Positions 48,201 to 55,013 of a DNA stretch of 64,000 bases are shown here, piece after piece (the first letter of the stretch is position 1; the number at the start of each line of letters is the position of its first letter). The translations under genes and the position numbers were made by a program. This DNA is from Gemmata massiliana (lineage in GTDB: Bacteria > Planctomycetota > Planctomycetia > Gemmatales > Gemmataceae): positions 8,825,738-8,889,737 of the forward strand of contig NZ_LR593886.1 in the NCBI RefSeq assembly GCF_901538265.1, read 5' to 3'. The notes beneath the pieces were generated by a model that did not search any database, was not told where the DNA came from, and worked only from the letters and a program-made list of their open reading frames with translations.

Positions 48201-48421
48201 TCGTGCTGATGGACATCGGGATGCCGAAGCTGAACGGGCTGGACGCCACGCGGCGCATCCGCGAGCAACCGTGGGGCCGGGAGATGACGGTCGTGGCGCT
48301 GACCGGGTGGGGGCAGGAGAGCGACCGGGAGCGGACCCGGGCGGCCGGGTGCGACGCACACCTCGTCAAGCCGGTGAACCTGCCGGACCTGCTGAGGGTG
48401 TTGGCCGAGGTGGCGAAATGA
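45278..48421 (+). CDS. hybrid sensor histidine kinase with five PAS domains
   Basis: 1047 residues from GTG 45278. Five PAS/PAC units fill residues about 25-680, each ending in a variant of the PAC tail (DVTDQRRAE, DITARKRAE, DVTDRKRHE, DVTERKRAE, DVTARTQAE). Then HisKA with His near 693 (LLAHELRNPLAPIRN), the GHKL ATPase (N box FSNLLANSAKYTP near 808, G box GGLGIGLALVKGL), and a receiver with Asp near 977 (VLMDIGMPKLNG) and Lys near 1029. No membrane segment, so it is a cytoplasmic multi-signal sensor. Its kinase core is very like that of the 49.0 kb gene. Confidence 0.93.
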   Translation: MALSDSCDRHPNGTAPSDRQRSEEALRRSEARYRALVEASSQAVWSWSPQEANGDFEGTMRWWADVTGQSVEEQGRTGTAWLDVVHPDDRAAAGTAWGTAIATGTPYEVEYRVRGREGGWRYIKARGVPIPGPGGPPREWVGTLNDVTDQRRAEAERRESEDRFRGLMEQAPFSVQVFSPDGRTLGVNRAWEELWGLTLDQLTDYNLLADPQLEIKGIAPFLRRAVAGEAVLIPAIRYDVDETLPGRTRNAEPHRWVSAVAYPLKDPAGRVREVVLVHQDITARKRAEDELARLTAESERLRRLYETVLSSTPDFVYVFSLGHRVLYANDALVRMWGCDPIGKTFLEIGYEPWHAEMHGREIDRVRATKQPIRGEVPFTGTGGRRIYDYIFVPVLGADGEVEAVAGTTRDVTDRKRHEESLRHSEELLRLATDAAELGVWVWDVAEDRVTWENDRPYAIFGLDPASGPVNAARFLAEFVHPEDAGAFGRAVADAARSGDRFYFEGRLRRPDGEVRWVEFTGRPVRTAAGEHLRMHGTAADVTERKRAEEALRASEAEFRATFEGAGVGKAQADPLTGRLTRVNPKLCELLGYTAGELVGMTIRDLTHPDERADSDARFRALVAGAVGEYAVEKRYLRKGGEAVWVRVTATIVRAPDGAPVLASAIIEDVTARTQAEAALKEADRKKDEFIALLAHELRNPLAPIRNGLQVIRLSQDRAARERSQAMMDRQLAHMVRLIDDLLDVSRITRNKMELRRARVELAEVLGSAVETARPALDAAGHELIVSLPPRPVHLDADLTRLSQVFSNLLANSAKYTPRGGRVWLSAGRSGAGVEVTVRDTGIGIPADALPTIFDMFSQVDRSIERSTGGLGIGLALVKGLVEMHGGTVTAASDGPGRGSAFVVTLPVRTDAAAPGPAHGHPPQNSAPGRRVLVVDDNRDGADSLAEALRLLGHEVATAHDGLEAVAQAERFRPDVVLMDIGMPKLNGLDATRRIREQPWGREMTVVALTGWGQESDRERTRAAGCDAHLVKPVNLPDLLRVLAEVAK

Positions 48422-48470
48422 CACCCGCGCGCCGGGCCGCGCGGGGCCCGATACGGACGGGAAGCGAAAC

Positions 48471-49022
48471 ATGTCGAAGCGAGCGCTGATCTTGATCGAT
48501 CTCAGGAACGACTACTTTCCCAGCAGGAAGTGGGCGCTCAGCGGGATCGAAGCTGCCGCCGACAACGCGGCGAAGGTGCTGACCGCCGCAAGGCCGGCGC
48601 CCCGGTCGCCCACGGCCGGCACGAGTTCCCCGCGGCCGACGCATCGTTCTTTGCCCCCTCAACGCTGGGGGCGCAAATTCACCCAAAGATCCGGAGCCTC
48701 GACGGCGAACCGGTGGCCCTGGAGCACCACGTCAACGCGTTCTGCGGCCCCGATCTAAATGCCGTGCTGGACCGGCACGGGGTCGAGGAAGTCGTGATCC
48801 GCGGGGCGACGAGCCACATGTGCGTGGGCGCCGGGACGCGGGCGGCCAGCGACCTCGAGTACAAGTGCGTCGTCGTACGCGACGCCCGCGCGACGCGGGA
48901 TCAGGAGTTCGCGGGCGCGGTCGGCCCCGGCCGCACAGGTGCACGCCGCGTTCATGGCCGCACTGTAGTTCGGGTACGCGAAACTGGTCTCCACAGACGA
49001 GTACCTCGCGGCCACCGCCTGA
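48471..49022 (+). pseudogene. decayed isochorismatase-family hydrolase
   Basis: ATG 48471 starts well (MSKRALILIDLRNDYFPSRK) with the catalytic Asp. The frame breaks near 48590 and continues in another frame with RHEFPAADASFFAP and VVIRGATSHMCVGAGTRA (catalytic Cys present). It breaks again near 48930, and the end (AAQVHAAFMAAL, stop, FGYAKLVSTDEYLAATA) holds an in-frame TAG before the natural stop at 49020-49022. Two frameshifts and one nonsense codon make sequencing error alone unlikely. It is wedged between two hybrid kinases. Confidence 0.85.
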
Positions 49023-49024
49023 CG

Positions 49025-50572
49025 TCAGTGGACGCCGTTCCGGAGGACGGCGGCGAGCGCGTCTAGGTCCGCCGGCTTGGTCAGGTGGTGATCGAACCCG
49101 GCCTCCCGGGTCCGGCGCCGGTCCTCCTCTTGCCCGTACCCGGTCAGGGCGATCAGGGTTACGTCTTTTCCGAAGGGCTCCGCCCGAATCCGCCCGGCCA
49201 GCTCGTACCCGTTCATCCCCGGGAGCCCGAGATCGAGTACCGCCACCTCGGGCCTCAGCCGGGCGGCGACCTCCAGCCCCTGCGGCCCGTTTCGGGCGAC
49301 CTCCACGCGGTGCCCGGTCATCTCCAGCAAGGTGGCGAGGCTGTCCCCGGCGTCGAGGTTGTCGTCCACGATTAGGATCCGGCGGGGCGTCACCCCTGCC
49401 GCGGCCGGTCGCTCGGCCGCGTCGCCCCCCCGGGCCCGCACGAGCTTCGGTAGCCGGACGGTGAACTCGCTCCCCTTTCCCGGCCCCCCGCTCGCGGCGG
49501 ACACCGTGCCGCCGTGCAACTCCACCAGGCTCTTGACCAGCGTCAGCCCGATCCCGAGCCCGCCGTCGGCCCGGTCGAGGGTCCGCCCGACCTGGGTGAA
49601 CAGATCGAACACACGGGGCAGCATGTCGGCTGGGATGCCGAGGCCGGTGTCCCGCACCCGGACGATCGCCTCCCCGTCCTCCTCCAGTATCAGGTCGATG
49701 CGGCCCCCCTCGTCGCTGTACTTGGCCGCGTTGGTGAGCAGGTTGCCGACCACCTGGGCCAGCCGGGTCGGGTCGGCCGAAACCGTGACCGGACGGCCGG
49801 GCTGGGTCACGATCAGGCGGTGGCGCCGGGCCTCAATCGTCGGGCGGACGGCCTCGGCCGCACGGGCGAGCACGGCGTTCAGGTCCACCGCCTCCTTCCG
49901 CAGCTCGACCTTACCGCGGGTGATGCGGGACACGTCGAGCAGGTCGTCGACCAGCCGCCCGAGGTGGTCCACCTGCCGGGACATCATCCCGTACGTCTTG
50001 CGCACCGCCGCCCGGTCGCCGTCCGCCATCTGTAGGATCGCCAGCCCGTTGCGGATCGGGGCCAGCGGGTTCCTGAGTTCGTGCGCGAGCATGGCCAGGA
50101 ACTCGTCCTTCCGGCGGTCCGCGTCCCGCAGTTCTTCGGCCAGCCGGGCCTGCCCGGCGACGTACTCTCGCACCTGGTACTGTCGCCGCCGGTCGCGCAG
50201 CGCGGCCCTCACGGCGTTGAGGAACTCGGTCGCTTCCAGCGGCCGCTTGAGGAGGGTGACGTCGCCCAGTTCGATCAGGGCCTTGACCCGGGCCGCCGGG
50301 GTCGGCCCGGCGGCGGTGAGCACCAGCACCGGCAGGTTCGACCACGGCGGCTGGTCGCGGATCGCGGCCCGCAGCATGTCGGCGCCGTTCCCGATTGCGG
50401 CCTCCTCGGGGACGATCACCGCGCCGACCCCGTTGGGAACCTCGCGGCACAACTCGTCGAGCGAGGCGCAGGCGCGGCAGCGCAGGCCGGCGCCCGTGAT
50501 CAGCGCCGCACCGGTGGCCGCGTCCCTCCGGGTGGGGCCGAGGAACAGAACCCGTTCGTCCGTCTCAGACAT
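49025..50572 (-). CDS. hybrid histidine kinase with N- and C-terminal receiver domains
   Basis: 515 residues from ATG 50572. Residues 1-115 form a degenerate receiver-like domain (GAVIVPEEAAIGNGADMLRA replaces the phosphosite). HisKA follows (MLAHELRNPLAPIRN), then the GHKL ATPase (NLLTNAAKYSDEGG; DTGLGIPADMLPRVFDLF; GGLGIGLTLVKSL), and a complete receiver at the end (VAVLDLGLPGMNGYEL, HHLTKP). Its start overlaps the stop of the KaiC-like gene by 8 bases, so the two are coupled; the KaiC protein may feed it a signal. Confidence 0.92.
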   Translation of the reverse strand: MSETDERVLFLGPTRRDAATGAALITGAGLRCRACASLDELCREVPNGVGAVIVPEEAAIGNGADMLRAAIRDQPPWSNLPVLVLTAAGPTPAARVKALIELGDVTLLKRPLEATEFLNAVRAALRDRRRQYQVREYVAGQARLAEELRDADRRKDEFLAMLAHELRNPLAPIRNGLAILQMADGDRAAVRKTYGMMSRQVDHLGRLVDDLLDVSRITRGKVELRKEAVDLNAVLARAAEAVRPTIEARRHRLIVTQPGRPVTVSADPTRLAQVVGNLLTNAAKYSDEGGRIDLILEEDGEAIVRVRDTGLGIPADMLPRVFDLFTQVGRTLDRADGGLGIGLTLVKSLVELHGGTVSAASGGPGKGSEFTVRLPKLVRARGGDAAERPAAAGVTPRRILIVDDNLDAGDSLATLLEMTGHRVEVARNGPQGLEVAARLRPEVAVLDLGLPGMNGYELAGRIRAEPFGKDVTLIALTGYGQEEDRRRTREAGFDHHLTKPADLDALAAVLRNGVH

Positions 50573-52070
50573 TCGCCGGCCCCATCAGCGTCTCCGACCC
50601 GCCGTCGTAGGTCGGGGTCCCGGTCAACACCCCGCGGAACGCCTTGAGTGGCTCGCCCACCCGGATCCCACCGTCGAGTTTCAGCTCGCGTATCGTCCGC
50701 TCGTGCGTGCCGCTCCGCTTCTTCACCACCGAGACCGCCTGCCGCACCTCACCGGCCGCCTCGAAGTACCGGAACAGGACCACGGTGTCGGCCAGGTAGG
50801 TCGTGTCGACCGGGGTCTGCATGCTCCCGATCATCCCGTGCTGGGCGAGGACGAGGAAGGTGACGACCCCCTTGTGCCCGAGGTAGGTGAGCAGCTCGTG
50901 CATCTGGACCGTGAGGAAGTCCTCCTCGGGCATGGCGTGCAGGTACCCGTTCAGACTGTCGATCACGATCACCTTGGCCGGCGCGTGCCCGTCCGCCCCG
51001 TCAACCGCGCGGCGCACGGTGGCAGCGAACTCGCCAGGGGACAACTCGGCCGGGTCCACTTGCTGGAGGGTGAGGGTCCTGTCCTTGATGTGGGGCGCCA
51101 GGTCCATGCCCAAGCCGGCCGCCCGGCGGAGCAGTACCTCGGCCCGCTCGTCGAACGCGAACAGGGCGGCCCGCTCGCCCTTCGCGGCCGCGGCCCGGGC
51201 GTAGTTGATGGCGACCGACGACTTGCCGGCCCCGGCCGGGCCGACCAGCAGGGCGCTGGTGCCGTAGTCGAACCCGCCGCCGAGCAGCCGGTCGAACTCG
51301 GGCACGCCCCCGGTGAGCAACCTCTGCTCGCGGCCCTCGACGTGCTCGGCGGCGACCAGCCGGGGGAACACGTCGAGCCCGCCGGTGGCAATGTTGAAGT
51401 CGTGGAACCCGCCGCGGAACTTCTGCCCGCGGAGCTTGGTCACGCGCAGGCGGCGGCGCTCGGCCCCGTACTGGGGGGACAAGTGCTCGAGGCTGACGAC
51501 CCCGTGCGCGATGCTGTGGAGCTGCAGGTCGCTGGCCGCCGACGTGTTGTCGTCGAGCAACAGGACGGTGCACGAGCGGCCGATGAAGAACTGCTTGAGG
51601 GCGAGGATCTGGCGCCGGTAGCGGAGGGAGCTCTGGGCCAGGAGCCGCAGTTCGGACAAGGAATCGATGACCACCCGGCGGGGCTTCACCCGCTCGACCT
51701 CGGCGAGGACCGCTTTAGTTGTCTGGCCCAGCTCCACATCGGCCGGCTGGAACATGGTGTGCTGGTTGTCCGGCTCGAGCTCGGCCTCGGACGCGACGAG
51801 TTCGACGATCTCGATGCCGGCGAGGGACCAACCGTGGGACCGGGCCACGGCGGCGAGTTCGGCCTTCGTCTCGGACAGGGTGACGTAGAGACACGGCTCC
51901 TTTTTGCGGACGCCCTCGAACAAGTACTGCAGGGCGAGGGTGGTCTTGCCCGAGCCCGGATTCCCCTCGATCAGGTACAGGCGGTTCGGGGGCAGCCCGC
52001 CGCCGAGGATGTCGTCGAAGCCGGTAATGCCGGTGGCGGAAAGGGGTAAGGAATCGGGCGAGTCGTCCAT
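50565..52070 (-). CDS. KaiC-like double-domain ATPase
   Basis: 501 residues from ATG 52070 (MDDSPDSLPLSATGITGFDDILGGG). Two RecA-like KaiC domains: the first with Walker A GNPGSGKTT near residue 40 and Walker B RRVVIDSLSELR, the second with GPAGAGKSS and KVIVIDSLNGYL. There is no KaiA or KaiB gene here. KaiC homologues without KaiA/B occur in many non-cyanobacteria and are often paired with a hybrid kinase, as here. They are thought to relay stress or timing signals; that role is inferred. Confidence 0.9.
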   Translation of the reverse strand: MDDSPDSLPLSATGITGFDDILGGGLPPNRLYLIEGNPGSGKTTLALQYLFEGVRKKEPCLYVTLSETKAELAAVARSHGWSLAGIEIVELVASEAELEPDNQHTMFQPADVELGQTTKAVLAEVERVKPRRVVIDSLSELRLLAQSSLRYRRQILALKQFFIGRSCTVLLLDDNTSAASDLQLHSIAHGVVSLEHLSPQYGAERRRLRVTKLRGQKFRGGFHDFNIATGGLDVFPRLVAAEHVEGREQRLLTGGVPEFDRLLGGGFDYGTSALLVGPAGAGKSSVAINYARAAAAKGERAALFAFDERAEVLLRRAAGLGMDLAPHIKDRTLTLQQVDPAELSPGEFAATVRRAVDGADGHAPAKVIVIDSLNGYLHAMPEEDFLTVQMHELLTYLGHKGVVTFLVLAQHGMIGSMQTPVDTTYLADTVVLFRYFEAAGEVRQAVSVVKKRSGTHERTIRELKLDGGIRVGEPLKAFRGVLTGTPTYDGGSETLMGPANV

Positions 52071-52716
52071 AGGACCGGGATGTTGGAATGCGGCGCTAGT
52101 TCCGGCCCGGATAATCTCCCCGGCACCACGCCTAAGTGAGTGAAGTGATTCGGCCGTAATGGCCGGCACCACGTTGATTGATTAGCTTAGCAAGTGGCGT
52201 GCCAAGGCCCCATCGCCGCTCAAGGGCTCCCGACGAATTGGTCGGGCCAGCCGCTACCGCGACATTGACCTCGGCGCCAGGCGCACTCAGCACCCTTCCA
52301 TCTCGTAGTTCGGGGCCAATCTGCCGGAAATACTCCGCACGCCGACGGCGGCCGATACCGGTCTGGTCGTCGCAGATTCCGTCGACGTGGACCTTGAGGC
52401 CGGCAATCACCGCGGCCGGAGGTCGCAAGGGGAGTACCCACACAAGCGAAACGGGCACGCTGCGTCCACCCGCTTCTGCTCGAACGTGCCGCGGTGCACC
52501 CCGCCGTTTGCGCGCAAGGCCAATAGCAGCAGGCTTCTGCGAATTACTTGAAAATCACGGATGGGAAATTCTGTACCGGGTACGGAAAGGGTGGCATTCT
52601 GGGCCAAAACGCGCTATTCTGTAGCGAGTCGCGGTCTTCCACCGGAAGTCTAAAAACCCGATAAAAGCCTTCTAAATTGGCGATTTCGTCACAAGCTTGA
52701 GTACGCGAGCACTCAC
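52071..52716. other. 646-nt region left of the att site
   Basis: No gene is confidently supported. A minus-strand frame at 52132-52458 has a stretch of fairly balanced composition (GICDDQTGIGRRRRAEYFRQ) and could be a gene remnant, but no motif confirms it. The region ends where the tRNA-like sequence begins, and base composition falls noticeably after 52530. Confidence 0.45.
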
Positions 52717-52758
52717 CTTTTAATCCGTTGGTCCTGGGTTCGAGTCCCAGCGGGCGCA
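52717..52758 (+). other. 3' half of tRNA-Lys(TTT): integration attachment site
   Basis: From CTTTTAA (anticodon loop, TTT) through TCCGT, the T arm CTGGG-TTCGAGT-CCCAG and the acceptor strand CGGGCGC ending in A, the sequence is that of a tRNA-Lys 3' half. The 5' half is absent: no ACGGA stem or matching acceptor precedes it. A bare 3' tRNA half 116 bases from a tyrosine integrase is the usual sign of an att site. It is not a functional tRNA. Confidence 0.85.
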
Positions 52759-52874
52759 CTGGTATAAGTCCAACTCGGCGAAGCAGTTAAGCTTACCCAT
52801 CGGTGTTCGATGGTGCGGCCAGAGTCAGGGGGTAATTCCGTACCCTACGGAAACCCTCCGTTCTACCGCACTTT

Positions 52875-54071
52875 ATGAACAGAACTCCGAAGCTCTGCCA
52901 CCACAAGGCAGCCCAGCAAGGTTACGTCACCCTCAACGGCAAAGAACACTACCTCGGTTACTGGTCGCGCGACCAGCGGAAGGCTCCACCCGCCGTCCGT
53001 GCCGAGTATGACGCCATCATTGCGAGGTGGCTCGCCCACGGTCGGAAACTCCCCGACGCGATCCCCACAACTTCACCCGTGACCGTGAACGGAATTATTC
53101 TGCCGTTCGTCGAGTACGCAGAGCAACACCACGCAAAAGGGGACGACGGCCGCAGCTCCGAGGTGGGCAACATCAAATCCGCTCTGAAGGTCGTGAGCGA
53201 GTTATTCGGCCGGCTCCCCGCCGCGGAGTTCGGGCCAAAGGCGTTGAAGCATATCCGAGAACGGATGATCGCGCTCGGTTGGTCGCGACCGTATGTCAAC
53301 CAACAAGTGCGGCGTGTGCGTCGCATGTTCAAGTGGGCGGTGTCGGAGGAGTTGGTTCCCGTCACGGTTCACCAGTCCCTTGCAACCGTAGCCGGACTCG
53401 CGAAAGGCCGAACCGAGTCACGGGAAACGAAACCAGTTTCGCCCGTGTTGGACCTTCACGTTGTGACGACCCTGCCCCACCTGACACCGACGCTCCGGGC
53501 GATGGTTCTCGTTCACCGGCTGACTGGGTACCGTCCCCAGGACGTCCGGCGGATGCGGGTCGAACAGATCGACCGTTCAACGAAACCGTGGGTGTACCGC
53601 CCTCCCACGCACAAAACCACATACCGTGGCGAGTCTCGCACGGTGTTTATTGGCCCGGCCGCGGCCGAAGTGCTGATCCCGTTCCTCAGTGACCGGCAAC
53701 CCGATGAATTGGTGTTCACACCGGCCCGGTCACGTGCGGAGCGGTATGTGAAGCTGAGGGCGACTCGAAAAACGAAGGTTCAGCCGTCGCAGGTGAGTCG
53801 AGCGAAGAACGCCACAGAGAAGAAACTGAAGGTGCCGGAGATGTTCACGGCCGTGGGATACATCCAGGCCGTGCGGAAGGCAGCGAAGAGGGCGGGAGTC
53901 CCGCACTGGCACCCGAACCAGCTTCGCCACACATTCGGAACCGAGGTGCGGTCGCGGTTCGGGCTCGAAGCCGCCCAGGTGCTACTGGGGCACAAACAAG
54001 CCAACGTGACGCAGGTGTACGCTGAGCGGGATATGACATTGGCCGCGAGAGTAGCCGAACGAATGGGGTGA
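52875..54071 (+). CDS. tyrosine recombinase / integrase
   Basis: 398 residues from ATG 52875. It has an N-terminal Arm/SAM-like region, a core-binding domain (about 70-180), and a catalytic domain with RLTGYRPQDVRRM (Arg), HWHPNQLRHTFGTEV (His-x-x-Arg), LLGHKQANVTQVYAE (His and nucleophile Tyr). It would integrate the element at the adjacent tRNA-Lys end. Length is normal for this family. No excisionase gene is visible nearby. Confidence 0.93.
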   Translation: MNRTPKLCHHKAAQQGYVTLNGKEHYLGYWSRDQRKAPPAVRAEYDAIIARWLAHGRKLPDAIPTTSPVTVNGIILPFVEYAEQHHAKGDDGRSSEVGNIKSALKVVSELFGRLPAAEFGPKALKHIRERMIALGWSRPYVNQQVRRVRRMFKWAVSEELVPVTVHQSLATVAGLAKGRTESRETKPVSPVLDLHVVTTLPHLTPTLRAMVLVHRLTGYRPQDVRRMRVEQIDRSTKPWVYRPPTHKTTYRGESRTVFIGPAAAEVLIPFLSDRQPDELVFTPARSRAERYVKLRATRKTKVQPSQVSRAKNATEKKLKVPEMFTAVGYIQAVRKAAKRAGVPHWHPNQLRHTFGTEVRSRFGLEAAQVLLGHKQANVTQVYAERDMTLAARVAERMG

Positions 54072-54078
54072 GTGACCG

Positions 54079-54387
54079 TCACTTGGCGGTGTAGGAAACG
54101 GCCGTCACGCCGTCCCCCGACGCGATGTCGTCGGTCAGGACCGTGACGACCCATTCGTCGGTCAACTTCTGATCGGGCGACAGGCCGACCGTCGGGACGA
54201 CGCGGAGCGTGTGCCACGCACGCCCGCTGGGGGAATTGGGTTCGGGGCGGCCGATCATAATGCGGTCCGGCGACCGGGCCGGGGCCGGTTTCGGCGGTGC
54301 CTGCTGTCGTGGTGGGGCGGCGTTGACCACCCAGTCGACCGCGGTCCCGATCACGAAGGTGAGTACGAGTGGGGCATACCGACGCAT
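54079..54387 (-). CDS. secreted hypothetical protein (102 aa)
   Basis: From ATG 54387 (MRRYAPLVLTFVIGTAVDWV), a short signal peptide or anchor, then a proline-rich linker (PRQQAPPKPAPA) and a beta-rich end (DEWVVTVLTDDIASGDGVTA). The frame reaches 54606 upstream but without support. Its stop lies 8 bases from the integrase stop, convergent. The GDGVTAV motif recurs as PDGVTAV in the split gene at 58.3 kb; this may be coincidence. Confidence 0.6.
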   Translation of the reverse strand: MRRYAPLVLTFVIGTAVDWVVNAAPPRQQAPPKPAPARSPDRIMIGRPEPNSPSGRAWHTLRVVPTVGLSPDQKLTDEWVVTVLTDDIASGDGVTAVSYTAK

Positions 54388-54689
54388 GTGCGGTCCCCGG
54401 ACGAAGGGGAGAGAACGAAACGTCGCGAGTTTACCCACGAGCGGGTTCGGCGTGACAGGTCGATTCTTGAGGTGCGACGGTGAGAAGGTGATGGGAGCGT
54501 TCGAGCAGGTCGGATGAACAGGAACGGAGCGGTCGCGAACCACACCCACCTGTTGCAGTAGATCACTTCGCCGGTCAAGCCTGGACATTACGGACGTGCC
54601 GACCACCAGCAGTCATTGCCGAGAATCTGTTGATGAACAATTTTGCCTAGGGTATAACAGTCAGCAATTAGTTCAGGTTATGCCGCCAA

Positions 54690-55013
54690 ATGGCAACGCC
54701 CGAGGATCTTATGGACCAACCGGCTGTTTGGATCGCCGTCGGGGTTGGGCTCGTTGCGGTCTTCGGCGTCGCCATCTATCTCCTGCGACACCACGCACGC
54801 GTAAGAGGGGGCGTTAAGGGGCCATTTGGGTTTGCTGCCGAGGTCGAGGCCGACAACCCTAACCCCGGAGGAAGCATAAACATGAAAGGGGTGACCACGA
54901 GGCGGGGTAGCGTTGTTGCGGCGACCGAGCCGGGCGGGACGATCGGAATGGAGAACATAGACGCCTCACTCGATGTGAAGGCTCGGACGGACGGTGGTGC
55001 GGCAAAAAAATGA
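54690..55013 (+). CDS. small membrane-anchored protein of the STAND operon
   Basis: 107 residues from ATG 54690; a later ATG at residue 8 is possible. One transmembrane helix (VWIAVGVGLVAVFGVAIYLL, about 13-32) is followed by a soluble tail with repeated beta-strand-like units (GGSINMKGVTTRRGSVVAAT, GGTIGMENIDASLDVKA). The stop overlaps the NTPase ATG by ATGA. It may tether or signal to the NTPase at the membrane; this is inference. I do not know a named family. Confidence 0.7.
   Translation: MATPEDLMDQPAVWIAVGVGLVAVFGVAIYLLRHHARVRGGVKGPFGFAAEVEADNPNPGGSINMKGVTTRRGSVVAATEPGGTIGMENIDASLDVKARTDGGAAKK

Noticed and set aside
52717-52758. Functional tRNA-Lys gene
   Set aside because: The 5' half, D arm and 5' acceptor strand are missing, so no cloverleaf can form.
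52544-52759. 71-residue minus-strand frame starting MRPLGLEPRTNGLK
   Set aside because: This is the well-known false translation of a tRNA 3' end, here the tRNA-Lys fragment.
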